From Mageeibacillus sp. UBA1212 (GTDB taxonomy: Bacteria; Bacillota; Clostridia; UBA1212), in assembly GCA_002309655.1 (NCBI GenBank), contig DBXM01000016.1, positions 1 to 63,828 on the forward strand: a stretch of 63,828 bases of DNA. The letters are read 5' to 3'. Position 1 is the stretch's first letter. Every line of letters starts with the position of its first letter. Positions 50,365 to 58,839 of this stretch are shown here, in pieces. The translations under genes were made by a program, and so were the position numbers. The notes beneath the pieces are model-generated. The model was not told the origin of the DNA. It worked only from the letters and a program-made list of their open reading frames with translations, and did not search any database.

Positions 50365-50393
50365 TTTCCCACAGCCCTCAGGTGTGATATAAT
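50365..50393 (+). promoter_or_regulatory. Promoter of the GH127 gene
   Basis: TATAAT (50388-50393) with TG at 50385-50386 (extended -10); the -35 equivalent TTTCCC is poor. Only 3 nt separate the -35 from that of the opposite GPH promoter, so one regulator could control both. Confidence 0.6.
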
Positions 50394-50433
50394 AACCTCA
50401 CAAAGATATTCCTGCATCTTTTGGAGGCATGCG

Positions 50434-52254
50434 ATGGACAATAGAACGTTTTCGAAAATGAGTTACAGCCGCGATCTTGTCAGGCTTTCCGAGCCGTCGA
50501 AGGTTTCTTTCAGCGGGATCATTGACGACAGGATGCGGGCGCTCGAGGAGGGTCTTTTTCTCAGGGTGTCTACAGAAGCCGTCACGTCCTATTTCCGCGA
50601 CAGGACCGACCCGTTCGCTGCCGGCGAGTTCTTCGGGAAGCTTTTAAGGGCGTGCGTGAACGTCTGCGCGTACACCGGAAGCGTGCGGCTGAGGCGGAAA
50701 TGCGACGAAATGGTCGAAGCGATTCTCGAGTGCCGCGACCCGGACGGCTGCATAAGTACCGTCCCGCGGGAAAACCAGCCCAACGGTTCCAACGGCTCCG
50801 ACCTCTGGGAACGGAAATACGTTCTGCTCGGCCTCTGGGAGTACTTCGAGCGGTTCGGCCCCACCCTAAAATCGGAAAACGACGTCGTCGACGCAATGCT
50901 CGGTCTCGCGAAATACACCGCTTCCCAGATTGGCGACGAAAAGGACGGCAAAACTCCTATTACCAAAACCGGCTGGGCCTTCTGCGGCATCGAATCCTCT
51001 TCCATTCTTGAACCGGTCATGAAGATCTACGGCCTCACGAACGACCCCGCCCTTCTCGACCTCGCCCGCCACATAATCGGGTCCGGCGCCTGCGCGCGTG
51101 AAAACCTCTTCGAAGGAATCGCGTCCGGCAAAAGCCCCGCGATGATCGGGAACAACGGGAAGCCGGAAGAGAGCATCGCGAAGGCGTATGAAATGATGAG
51201 CTGCTTCGAGGGCCTTATCGAATACTACAGAGTGACAGGCGACGAAAAGGCGCTCGGGACGGCGCGCGTTTTTCTCCTAAAAATAGAGGAAGAAGAGATC
51301 AATCTTCTGGGCTCGGGCGGCGCCGACAAGCCCTTCAATCTCGGCCCCGGAACCGGAGAACAGTGGAATTTCTGCCGCTCCGAGCAGGCAAATCCCGACG
51401 TCGGCCTTACGATGGAGACCTGCGTCACGGTGACGTATATGAAGCTCCTTCTGCAGTACTACCGCGTGACCCTAGATTCCACAGCGATCGACCGCCTCGA
51501 GGTCTCAATGTACAACGCGCTTCTTGGCGCCTCTCACGAAGACGGCTCGAGCTTCGAGTACTTTTCTGTCTTCAACGGCTACAGAAGCGGCAAGCAGAAT
51601 TTCGTTTATGACGTGGGCGGATTCCCGCTCTCCTGCTGCACCGCGAACGGTCCGATGGGTCTTGCGATCCTGCCGATGCTCGCTGCCGTTACCGACCGGT
51701 CAGGCAAAAAAGCCTACGTTAATCTGTACGCGCCGCTCAAGGCGGGAATATGCGGCGGACTGATTGAGATCGACACCCGCTACCCCGAGGACGGCGTGAT
51801 CAGACTGAAAATACACGAAAAGGGCTCGATTGAAGCCCTTGGGTTCAGGATTCCCGGCTTTTGCGAGTCGTTCACGCTCTCCCGCGAATATTCCGCTGAG
51901 CCCGGCTACGCGGTCGTCGAGGGGCCGTTCGAAAACGGTGAAACAATTACTCTTGAATTAGAATTCGAGCCGGCGTGCGTTCCTTCGCCAAAATCAGTAA
52001 ACCCCGAAGCCGCGGGAAAGATACTCTTCACCTACGGCCCGCTGGTGCTCGCGAGGGATAAAAAATACGACTTTGCATTCGATTCGCCGCTCTCCCCCGA
52101 AATCGTAAAGGAACTGTCGCCTGTTTACCCGGATTTATCAGCCGGAACGCCCTTCATGCTGAAATGTCCTGCGGCGACATTTGTGCCCTACTTCGCCGCC
52201 GGCAGAAGCTTCTCTCCTGACACGGAATACAGGTGCTGGATCAAACGCATATAA
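50434..52254 (+). CDS. Beta-L-arabinofuranosidase, GH127
   Basis: 606-aa intracellular glycosidase (no signal peptide) releasing beta-L-arabinofuranose from arabino-oligosaccharides. The all-alpha barrel of the HypBA1 family is seen (about 20-420), with the zinc/catalytic set Glu and Cys in METCVTVTYMKL and the Cys pair in SCCTANGPMG; one of these Cys is the nucleophile in characterised enzymes. A C-terminal beta domain follows. Start chosen at ATG 50434 with TTGGAGG upstream; the frame stays open 489 codons further upstream, but that is antisense to the transporter. Length fits the family. Confidence 0.9.
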   Translation: MDNRTFSKMSYSRDLVRLSEPSKVSFSGIIDDRMRALEEGLFLRVSTEAVTSYFRDRTDPFAAGEFFGKLLRACVNVCAYTGSVRLRRKCDEMVEAILECRDPDGCISTVPRENQPNGSNGSDLWERKYVLLGLWEYFERFGPTLKSENDVVDAMLGLAKYTASQIGDEKDGKTPITKTGWAFCGIESSSILEPVMKIYGLTNDPALLDLARHIIGSGACARENLFEGIASGKSPAMIGNNGKPEESIAKAYEMMSCFEGLIEYYRVTGDEKALGTARVFLLKIEEEEINLLGSGGADKPFNLGPGTGEQWNFCRSEQANPDVGLTMETCVTVTYMKLLLQYYRVTLDSTAIDRLEVSMYNALLGASHEDGSSFEYFSVFNGYRSGKQNFVYDVGGFPLSCCTANGPMGLAILPMLAAVTDRSGKKAYVNLYAPLKAGICGGLIEIDTRYPEDGVIRLKIHEKGSIEALGFRIPGFCESFTLSREYSAEPGYAVVEGPFENGETITLELEFEPACVPSPKSVNPEAAGKILFTYGPLVLARDKKYDFAFDSPLSPEIVKELSPVYPDLSAGTPFMLKCPAATFVPYFAAGRSFSPDTEYRCWIKRI

Positions 52255-52260
52255 ATAAGC

Positions 52261-52296
52261 GGCGGCGCGTCTTTATAAAGCTTATGACGCGCCGCC
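52261..52296. terminator. Bidirectional terminator, GH127 versus flavin reductase
   Basis: Eleven-bp stem GGCGGCGCGTC/GACGCGCCGCC (52261-52271 with 52286-52296), T-rich tract on the plus side. Confidence 0.8.
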
Positions 52297-52302
52297 TTCC
52301 TT

Positions 52303-52881
52303 TTATTTGTTTTTCTTCCTCACCGAAAACCCGAAGCTGCCCCGCTTTTTTCCGAGGGGAACGTATTCCCCGTGAAGGTAGCCGACAATTCCCGCCTTCG
52401 AAAGGTCGAGCTTCCCGCTCTCGTCAACAAGCGATGAATCCACGGTAAGGCCGGTTATCTCAGCGAGAAACATGTCGTGCGAACCGAGCTTTGTGATCTC
52501 TTTCACCCTGCACTCGATGTTGACCGGACAATCCGCTATCACCGGGCAGTCGTCAAGGCTGCCCGCCTTTGTTTTCGTGAAGCCGCAGATCTTGAACTTG
52601 TCCCCGTTCCTGCCGCTCTTCATTCCGCACAGGTCCACCCTTTTCGCCATCGAGACTGTCGGAATATTGATCACGAACTCTCTCCGTTCGGAAATAAGGC
52701 CGTGCGAAAACCTCTCCGGCCGCACGGAAATGTAGCACATCGGCGGTTTCGAGTTCACGATTCCGGTCCACGCGACCGTAATTATGTTGGGCTTTTCAAA
52801 AGTGCCGCAGCTGACCAGCGCCGCCGGCAGAGGGCCGAGAATTGTTCCCGGCGTCAGATTAATCTTTCCGTTATTTTCCAT
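52303..52881 (-). CDS. Flavin reductase-like FMN-binding protein
   Basis: 192-aa split-barrel protein of the flavin reductase-like family. Typical elements are LPAALVSCG near the N-terminus, IITVAWTGIVNSKPPMCYISVRP (here split by the family strand break), the FVINIP strand, and SHDMFLAEI. Binds FMN and probably reduces it or acts as an electron carrier; partner unknown. The C-terminal Lys/Arg-rich tail is short. GGTGGG lies just before the ATG. Single-gene unit with promoter 52960-52988. Confidence 0.85.
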   Translation of the reverse strand: MENNGKINLTPGTILGPLPAALVSCGTFEKPNIITVAWTGIVNSKPPMCYISVRPERFSHGLISERREFVINIPTVSMAKRVDLCGMKSGRNGDKFKICGFTKTKAGSLDDCPVIADCPVNIECRVKEITKLGSHDMFLAEITGLTVDSSLVDESGKLDLSKAGIVGYLHGEYVPLGKKRGSFGFSVRKKNK

Positions 52882-52959
52882 TTTCCCACCGTTTTCCGCA
52901 ATTTTTCACTATTTTCCGATATTTCCGGAAAAAAACGCCGCGTGATTGTTGACAAAGAC

Positions 52960-52988
52960 ATTATACCGAACCTGCTCTCTCAAAGCAA
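52960..52988 (-). promoter_or_regulatory. Promoter of the flavin reductase gene
   Basis: Minus strand TTGCTT (52983-52988), 17-nt spacer, TATAAT (52960-52965). Confidence 0.65.
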
Positions 52989-53017
52989 CACAAACCCGCA
53001 TTTTAGCATTCGCGAAG

Positions 53018-53046
53018 TTGCGCGCGCCGCCCCTTTGTGATATAAT
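53018..53046 (+). promoter_or_regulatory. Promoter of the YitT gene
   Basis: TTGCGC (53018-53023), 17-nt spacer, TATAAT (53041-53046), with TGTGA just before it (extended -10). Confidence 0.65.
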
Positions 53047-53080
53047 TCCACCGGATTTCCGAAAGGAGTGTTTAACTTAA

Positions 53081-54049
53081 ATGAAAAAAGTTCTCGGCGC
53101 CGTCTGCAGATACCTGATAATAATTCTGACCGGCGCTATGGTGGCCGCCACAACGTACATTTTAATAGTCCCGAACGACTTCGCGCCGTCGGGAATCACC
53201 GGCATCTGCGTCATGATCCAGTACAAGCTGGGAATTTCGATCGGCTGGCTGAACCTGGCGGTCAACATACCGCTTTGCCTGGTCGCGTTCTTTATCGGCT
53301 TCAAGCAGTTCGCGATAAAGTCCTATCTGTTCGCGCTTGCCTATTCCGTAACCTACCTGGTGATGCAGAAAATCGACCCGGTGTGGCTCCAGTACGACGC
53401 CAACGGCCAGGATACGGTTCTGCCGGTACTGATTGCCGGCGTGCTTTCGGGTTTTGCGACCGTTATTGCCTTCGAACTCAACGGCTCCCAGTGCGGCACC
53501 GACATTATTTCTAAAATTCTCTCCGAGAAGAAGCCCGAGTTCAATTTCTTCTGGATCAGCTTCATTATCAACGCTGCCGTCGCGGTCGCCTCGCTTTTCG
53601 TCTACTCCGAGGTCGTGGACGGCGTGATGCAGCTTGACTACAAGCCGGTGGCGCTCTGCGTGATGTACTGCCTGTCCGACTCGCTGGTGGCCGACATAAT
53701 TTTCAGAAACGAGCGTGAAGCCGCCCAAATCGTGGTCATTACGCCATTCCCTGAAGAAGTTCTTGCCGACGTGACGAAAATGACCCACCACACCGCAACC
53801 CGCCTCGACGGCATCGGCACCTACTCCGGCCAGAGCAAGGCGATTCTTATCTTCATCGTGAACAAATTCCAGGTCCCCCACATCAAGCGCCACCTGAAAA
53901 ACTACGAGCAGACCTTCTGCTACGTAACGCCGGTTTCCGAGACCATAGGCTGGTTCGACTCGAGGAAGGTCGGGAAGGCAAACCGCTTCTCGGTCCGCGA
54001 GGCCATCGAAGAATCGTCAAAAGAGGATAAAATCAAGTTTAAAGAATAA
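53081..54049 (+). CDS. YitT family membrane protein
   Basis: 322 aa. An N-terminal membrane domain with five or six helices (about 8-215), opening with ATTYILIVPNDFAPSGITG, the common start of YitT/DUF161 proteins, and a cytoplasmic C-terminal DUF2179 domain (about 225-290) with AAQIVVITPFPEEV and THHTATRLDGIGTYSG. Function unknown for the family; transport is suspected. AAAGGAG precedes the ATG at longer than usual spacing (about 14 nt). Monocistronic. Confidence 0.9.
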   Translation: MKKVLGAVCRYLIIILTGAMVAATTYILIVPNDFAPSGITGICVMIQYKLGISIGWLNLAVNIPLCLVAFFIGFKQFAIKSYLFALAYSVTYLVMQKIDPVWLQYDANGQDTVLPVLIAGVLSGFATVIAFELNGSQCGTDIISKILSEKKPEFNFFWISFIINAAVAVASLFVYSEVVDGVMQLDYKPVALCVMYCLSDSLVADIIFRNEREAAQIVVITPFPEEVLADVTKMTHHTATRLDGIGTYSGQSKAILIFIVNKFQVPHIKRHLKNYEQTFCYVTPVSETIGWFDSRKVGKANRFSVREAIEESSKEDKIKFKE

Positions 54050-54072
54050 CTGCTTGAAGCAAGAATAAAATT

Positions 54073-54110
54073 GCGGGCCGGCCTCCCGGATAATAAAGAG
54101 GCCGGCCCGC
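54073..54110. terminator. Bidirectional terminator, YitT versus SpoU genes
   Basis: Thirteen-bp stem GCGGGCCGGCCTC/GAGGCCGGCCCGC (54073-54085 with 54098-54110) between convergent genes. Confidence 0.82.
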
Positions 54111-54153
54111 TGCATTATAGTTAACTAAAATTCAATGACCGAACGCGTAACGT

Positions 54154-55020
54154 CTATACGCGAGGCTCTGATTCCGGAACCCTGAATGAGAAAAACGCGA
54201 TTGCCGCAGCGGCCGCAACGTTGAGTGAATCCACACCGGCCGACATCGGAATCCGCACGGTAAAATCGCATTCACGAACGGCGCCCTCTGAAAGCCCTCT
54301 TCCCTCGTTCCCGAGAAGAATCGCCAGCTTTTGCGCCTCTTTCAGCGAAGGGTCGTCGATGCTTTTGGTGTCGTTCCTGAGGGCCATCGCCACCGTTACG
54401 AAGCCTTCACGCTTTAAAGCTTTGAGCGCCTCTCCGGGCCATATCTCTGTTTCCGGTAACGGTCCGCTTTTCAAACAGCCGATTCGCGCGAAGGGCACCA
54501 TCAGAACCGTTCCCATACTGACGCGCACCGCACGCCTGCAGAGAGGGTCGCAGCACTCCGGCGAAAGAAGCACCGCGTCAATTCCGAGCCCCGCGGCGCA
54601 GCGGAAAATCGCTCCAAGGTTGGTTGTATCGACGATGTTTTCAAGAACCGCCACTCTTCGCGCGCCTTTACAAAGATCGCGCCAGTCCCTCTCAGCAGGC
54701 CTTTTCATCGCGCAGAGCACGCCCCTCGTCAGTTCAAAACCGGTCAGCCCCGCAAGAACGTCATGCGGCGCCGCGTACACGGGAACGTTCCCGACCCGCT
54801 CGATAATTCCCGCGGTCTTTCCGTGAACGTACCTCTCCTCGGTGAGCAGCGCCAGCGGCTCGCACCCCGCGTCGACGGCGGCTTCTATGGCAATCGGGCT
54901 CTCAACTATGAAAACGCCCGCCTCCGGCTCAAGCTTGTTGCGGAGCTGGTGACCGGTAAGGCGGACGAACGCGTCCAGCCGCGGATCGCCAAGGTCAGAT
55001 ATTTCAATTATTTCAGCCAC
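54154..55020 (-). CDS. SpoU/TrmH family RNA 2'-O-methyltransferase
   Basis: About 288 aa. The N-terminal substrate-binding domain (about 10-95) with FIVESPIAIEAAV; the SPOUT knot core with LENIVDTTNLGAIFRCA (motif 1, about 130-146), LAILLGNEGRGLS (motif 2, about 236-248), and IPMSAGVDSLNVAAAAAI (motif 3, about 259-276). Methylates ribose 2'-OH in rRNA or tRNA using AdoMet; target not assigned. I favour the GTG at 55018-55020, 8 nt after GGAGG, over the GTG two codons upstream. Ends with TAG. Confidence 0.9.
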   Translation of the reverse strand: MAEIIEISDLGDPRLDAFVRLTGHQLRNKLEPEAGVFIVESPIAIEAAVDAGCEPLALLTEERYVHGKTAGIIERVGNVPVYAAPHDVLAGLTGFELTRGVLCAMKRPAERDWRDLCKGARRVAVLENIVDTTNLGAIFRCAAGLGIDAVLLSPECCDPLCRRAVRVSMGTVLMVPFARIGCLKSGPLPETEIWPGEALKALKREGFVTVAMALRNDTKSIDDPSLKEAQKLAILLGNEGRGLSEGAVRECDFTVRIPMSAGVDSLNVAAAAAIAFFSFRVPESEPRV

Positions 55021-55196
55021 GCACACCGCCTCCGTTTAAACCCTTAATTCACCTAATTATTGGAAAAAACTCAAACAATGGTCAGTTTCCCTGCGCAACG
55101 CCGTTTGTAAGGTTCCCACCGTCTCCGATTTGGCGTGAACATCACAGAATATGTGCGCGAGGCCGCTTCGCGCCGATTGTCTTACCAGCCTGTGGT

Positions 55197-57038
55197 TTAC
55201 GGTTCAAACGGAATCACCGAATACATAACAGCGTATTCTCGCTCACCCGTTTCGCTAAAATACGCGGCGTACTTCTTGACCTCAAATACCGCGAAGCATG
55301 GATATGTAGTTCCCGACTCAGGATCAGCCGTAAACGGCAATCCGCCGCTTTGCGCGAGCGCATACAACGCGTCGAGCGTGATTTCCGAGTGTAGAAGGTT
55401 ACCGTAGAGGTCATAAACATCCAATGAGAGAAACTCTCCGCCATCAATCAGATCTATGCTGAAATCTTGCGACACGCTAATCGCGTAAGTCGATTCACCG
55501 GACGCGTATTCGTAAATAAATCGCCCCAACCAATCGGTATACTCCACATCCGACCTGCCGGAGATATACTCCTTGAGTACCATGCCGCTGCCGGTATACG
55601 CGTACAGGGATTTCGACATGTGCGTATAGTTCCATGGTTTACCGGTCTGCGAGACAGTAACAAAATTGTACCTGTTAAGCAGATACTCGGCTCTTTCCGG
55701 ATCCATGTACGGCGCTATCGTTGCCGACGGTTCCGGCATATCGTTCAAATCCGGTGCACCGTCGAACATGTCCGTAAACACTTTTTTCACAAACGCGTCC
55801 GGTGTAAGGCCTCCGAGCGTCAATCCGCTTCCGTCATAGCCTAATCTGCCGGCAGTACGGGTTTTAAGGTTGGCGAGATATACGTTATTGCCTATGCTTC
55901 CCAGCATAACTTCAGACATGTTGTCTGTAATCTCTGTCATAAACCGAAACGTGTGCATTGTTCTGTCGAATACCCCGAAAAACATCCTGCTCCGTTCTTC
56001 GTTAAAAGCGGTAAACGCCAGATCATCGACGCCGTTCGAATCGTAATCGCACCTTTTGATCTCGCAAATCTTAAGCTGGCAGTCGCCGTTCACGGGGTAC
56101 AATTCGCCGTCAACTTCAAGCAGAAAAACCTTAATGCGGTCGAGATTGTTCTGATATATGCACGCAATGCTGTCCAACTCTTCATCTGTCCCGACCGACC
56201 AGTAATCAATTGAATAATCCGTGTCTTCAAGGCGATTTGCTTTAAAGAGAAGATTGCTGTCAACGCTGTCCGGATTGAATTCTGCATCGGCTTTTACGCG
56301 GGCAACAAAGCGCTTTAATTTCGATTTTAATCCCTGCAGGTCAGTGTTCTGTCTAAGAATGTATACGCCGTTCTTGTACTGGTTGGTCATCATGGCACGG
56401 TTGATGTCGACCAGCGTATCCAGGCTTTCGTTGCCCTGGTAAGGGCTAGGCGTAGGCGCAGACGTCGGAGCCGTTGTGGGAGTTGAAGTTGGAGTAGGTG
56501 TAGGTGTAGGCGCGGACTCCGGTGTGGGTGTAAGCGTAGGAGCCGGTGTTGGTGTAGGCGTGGGCGTCGCGGGAAGCGCAGTTGGCACGCCTGTCGAAAA
56601 TGTAGGTATTTCAGTCGGTTCTACCGACGATGTCGACGGATCGTCGCCCGGTGCAACTGTGGACGTCGAAGGCAGCGCAGTCGGCACAGCTGTCGGCGTC
56701 AACGGAACTTCAGCAGAGTTTTCGTTCGATTCAGCGTTATCCGCATCCGGCGGGAGCACCAATGTCATCGCTGATTCGGGGGTAGCCGGAGGTATTGTCT
56801 CGCGAGCAAGCGTTCCGTTTTCCTTCGCATCACCAGGCGGTAATTGTTCATGTTTAATACACGATGAAAAGAACAGTACGGTGACAACACAGGCAGCAAG
56901 CAGCAGCACGCCGGCAGCCACGCCGAAAACCCGGCCAAACCGGAACTGTGGTTGAACGCCGTCTCGCTTACCGCTACTCTCTCCGATTATATCGGCAGAC
57001 GCTTTATTCATGGTTTTAATCGGTTCTTTGTCTTTCAT
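55197..57038 (-). CDS. Envelope protein with Thr/Pro linker, TetR-divergent
   Basis: 613 aa. A 32-residue cytoplasmic N-terminus, a TM helix (about 33-58) ending FFSSC, and a very long spacer (about 60-200) rich in Pro/Thr/Ser/Glu with (P-T)n runs. A large extracytoplasmic part (about 200-613) follows, including KRCDYDSNGVDDLAFTAF, which resembles an FG-GAP/VCBS-like calcium loop, and many Tyr/Phe strands. I recognise no family. The ribosome site is GAGGT. Transcribed from 57176-57205, divergent from a TetR gene that probably controls it. Confidence 0.6.
   Translation of the reverse strand: MKDKEPIKTMNKASADIIGESSGKRDGVQPQFRFGRVFGVAAGVLLLAACVVTVLFFSSCIKHEQLPPGDAKENGTLARETIPPATPESAMTLVLPPDADNAESNENSAEVPLTPTAVPTALPSTSTVAPGDDPSTSSVEPTEIPTFSTGVPTALPATPTPTPTPAPTLTPTPESAPTPTPTPTSTPTTAPTSAPTPSPYQGNESLDTLVDINRAMMTNQYKNGVYILRQNTDLQGLKSKLKRFVARVKADAEFNPDSVDSNLLFKANRLEDTDYSIDYWSVGTDEELDSIACIYQNNLDRIKVFLLEVDGELYPVNGDCQLKICEIKRCDYDSNGVDDLAFTAFNEERSRMFFGVFDRTMHTFRFMTEITDNMSEVMLGSIGNNVYLANLKTRTAGRLGYDGSGLTLGGLTPDAFVKKVFTDMFDGAPDLNDMPEPSATIAPYMDPERAEYLLNRYNFVTVSQTGKPWNYTHMSKSLYAYTGSGMVLKEYISGRSDVEYTDWLGRFIYEYASGESTYAISVSQDFSIDLIDGGEFLSLDVYDLYGNLLHSEITLDALYALAQSGGLPFTADPESGTTYPCFAVFEVKKYAAYFSETGEREYAVMYSVIPFEP
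56450..56580. repeat. Degenerate hexanucleotide repeat coding a Pro-Thr linker
   Basis: Imperfect GTAGGT/GTGGGC-type units repeated about twenty times inside the 55.2-57.0 kb gene; on the coding strand they encode (P-T)n. Expected to vary in length by slippage. Confidence 0.7.
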
Positions 57039-57175
57039 ATCTCTACCTCTTTCGATTCAAAAGTCATTCGTAATCCACCCGTCGCATTTAATGTGGACAG
57101 CAATGTGACTCTCAAGATTTTTGAAGTCAGGCGCGAAAATGCCGCAAATCTGCCGGCAAAACTTTCTTTGCCATT

Positions 57176-57205
57176 AGTATACAATTTCAACAGTATCACT
57201 GTCAA
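57176..57205 (-). promoter_or_regulatory. Promoter of the Thr/Pro-linker envelope gene
   Basis: Minus strand TTGACA (57200-57205), 18-nt spacer, TATACT (57176-57181). The -35 lies within TCACTGTCAA (57196-57205, plus-strand reading), repeated exactly at 57293-57302. Confidence 0.75.
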
Positions 57206-57285
57206 CACGAACGTAGATATCGGTTTGAGTATCATAAAAATCTTTTTTCAAAAAAGAATAATTCAATGAGTTCAACCGGCCGTTA

Positions 57286-57314
57286 TTGACACTCACTGTC
57301 AAGAGTATTATACT
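57286..57314 (+). promoter_or_regulatory. TetR promoter with overlapping palindromic operator
   Basis: TTGACA (57286-57291), 17-nt spacer, TATACT (57309-57314). TTGACA-CTCAC-TGTCAA (57286-57302) is a perfect 6+6 palindrome that includes the -35 box, the position expected for autorepression by the adjacent TetR protein. Confidence 0.75.
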
Positions 57315-57401
57315 ACAATTGAACGCAGAGTTGTGCAACGATTATTCAGGCCGAGTGTTGCATAAGACTCCAAATTGAAACTTTTTCAGGAAGGTGCTTG
57401 A

Positions 57402-57995
57402 ATGACTTACAAAAAATATACCGATCCGCGCGCACGCGCAACCAGAGACAAAATCGTCAACGCATATGCGGAATTACTGTCAGAAAAAGACAGAGAATAC
57501 ATCTCCATAAATGACATCTGCTCGAAAAGCCATATCAACAGAACGACTTTTTACCGGCACTATTTAAATCTCTCCGATATAGAGGCGGATATCGAGAAAT
57601 CCGTTTTAAACAAATTCATGCAATTAATGGACAATGCAGACCTTGACGATTTTCTGTACGGCCGCAAAGAGTTTTTAAACGCAGTTAACGAGGCAATTGT
57701 TTCCGAAATCGGGTTTTATTCAAAAATACTGCTGGTCAACCAAAACGTCGGTTTCCTTGAAAAGATCAACAGCATCATCAGAGAGCGGCTCATGGCTACA
57801 CTTGTCACGAAAACGGAAATACCGCCCGCGCAGATAGATCTGATACTCACATTCGCCGTTGCGGGAAGGACCGCAGTATACCGGAGATGGATAATTAACG
57901 GGTTTAAACCGTCCGCCGAAGTCGTATCAGAGATGCTGGAAAAGATATCTTCTTCCGGATTTGATTATTTTCTGATTGACGGCAAAGATGAATAG
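57402..57995 (+). CDS. TetR family transcriptional regulator
   Basis: 197 aa. N-terminal TetR HTH (about 12-58): KIVNAYAELLSEKDREYISI, then NDICSKSHINRTTFYRHY, the recognition-helix pattern of TetR proteins. The C-terminal helical ligand domain (about 70-190) resembles the TetR_C groups common in Clostridia. AGGAAGGTG lies 6 nt before the ATG. Probably binds the palindrome in its own promoter and the related half-site upstream of the divergent envelope gene; ligand unknown. Stop codon TAG, followed by a terminator. Confidence 0.88.
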   Translation: MTYKKYTDPRARATRDKIVNAYAELLSEKDREYISINDICSKSHINRTTFYRHYLNLSDIEADIEKSVLNKFMQLMDNADLDDFLYGRKEFLNAVNEAIVSEIGFYSKILLVNQNVGFLEKINSIIRERLMATLVTKTEIPPAQIDLILTFAVAGRTAVYRRWIINGFKPSAEVVSEMLEKISSSGFDYFLIDGKDE

Positions 57996-58051
57996 ACCAT
58001 GGCGATGAGATCGTCTACACGATTTGATCGTCTATGATAGGCCCAAAAAAC

Positions 58052-58088
58052 AACAGCCCCGGGACGTCATGATCTCGAGGCTGTTTTT
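58052..58088 (+). terminator. Terminator after the TetR gene
   Basis: AACAGCC...GGCTGTT stem extended inward (one mismatch, one G-U), followed by TTTTTG; A-rich on the other side, so it could work both ways. Confidence 0.7.
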
Positions 58089-58090
58089 GA

Positions 58091-58112
58091 GTGCGGATAG
58101 CAGGACTTGAAA
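58091..58112 (-). other. tRNA-Leu 3'-end-like fragment, possible att core
   Basis: The minus strand reads TTCAAGTCCTGCTATCCGC followed by AC, which is what the T-loop, T-stem 3' strand and acceptor 3' strand of a leucine tRNA (acceptor GCGGATA) would look like. No matching T-stem 5' strand, anticodon arm or 5' acceptor is present next to it, so it is not a tRNA gene. Such fragments are left when an element integrates into a tRNA 3' end. Confidence 0.5.
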
Positions 58113-58197
58113 GTCACCTCTGCTTGTAGCCGCTCAGTTGCATATAACAAACACAATTATTTCATAGCCGATTCAATCCTCCTCACTCCACGAAAGT

Positions 58198-58812
58198 CTA
58201 ATGCGTGTACACAACTGAGAAATCAGTTATAATACTATCGTTTAAGGGAAGAAAACTGTCTGGAATCATTAATTCATCCCGGTCAAACCCATCGTAGTGG
58301 ATGTAGTACATAGTAAGATTTTCACGGTCGATAAGCATATATTCACTTGCTCCGCCAAAATGCTCTAATGTAACGATATAGGCTGGCAAGGTAAAGACAG
58401 TAGTATTATATTGGGCTTTTTGTCCGTCATTAAAAACGAGTCCGGATATTCTGTTTTCCTCTAAGTCAAATAACTCCTTGGAATCAAAAGCAAAAACTAT
58501 GTAGCACTGACATAAGTCATCAAGAATAAGCGTATAGCAATCACAACAAAAATAGCATTCCTTCACAATGGTGTACTTGTTTGTTTCCGGAATAATTCTC
58601 GGTACAATAGGAGCCCACACATCTTCTCCACATTCTTCCATCTCGATATATTCAGCTCGACGATAGTTTATATATGATTCCAGATTATCAGGATAATTGG
58701 ATATATTGTCGTCTTTAAAGTCGCAAACATGAAGCGAGAAAGGCTTTACACATCCAGTCGACAATAATAGCAATGCGATTATAAAAAGAATGATTGTCTT
58801 CTTGGCATACAT
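58198..58812 (-). CDS. AT-rich lipoprotein of unknown function
   Basis: 204 aa. Type II signal peptide with lipobox L-S-T-G-C (Cys near residue 21). The mature part is Cys-rich early on (CYFCCDCYTLILDDLCQC near 86-103) and contains many Tyr/Asp strands; no family recognised. AAGGAGG lies 9 nt before the ATG. Codon use is clearly more A/T-rich than in neighbouring genes, as is the next gene, and a tRNA-like fragment lies about 90 nt downstream, so acquisition by transfer is likely. Ends with TAG. Confidence 0.65.
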   Translation of the reverse strand: MYAKKTIILFIIALLLLSTGCVKPFSLHVCDFKDDNISNYPDNLESYINYRRAEYIEMEECGEDVWAPIVPRIIPETNKYTIVKECYFCCDCYTLILDDLCQCYIVFAFDSKELFDLEENRISGLVFNDGQKAQYNTTVFTLPAYIVTLEHFGGASEYMLIDRENLTMYYIHYDGFDRDELMIPDSFLPLNDSIITDFSVVYTH

Positions 58813-58839
58813 AACTAAAATGCCTCCTTGAATTAGTTT

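Larger units (their letters stand above)
57039..57401. other. Divergent regulatory region, envelope protein versus TetR
   Basis: 363 nt with no convincing gene. It contains one promoter in each direction (57176-57205 minus, 57286-57314 plus), a palindrome at 57286-57302, a shared 10-mer at 57196 and 57293, and an A/T-rich segment between them. Confidence 0.7.

Noticed and set aside
48967..50433. Open frame of 489 codons upstream of and in frame with the GH127 gene, suggesting a 1095-aa fusion
   Set aside because: It is antisense to the GPH transporter, has no family character (Arg/His/Glu-rich shadow), and GH127 has its own promoter, ribosome site and ATG at 50434.
56450..56580. CRISPR-like or tandem-repeat array
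   Set aside because: Short imperfect 6-nt units inside a reading frame that code a Pro-Thr linker; no spacers.
58091..58140. Complete tRNA gene
   Set aside because: Only the 3' end resembles tRNA-Leu; no 5' acceptor strand, D-arm or anticodon arm pairs with it.
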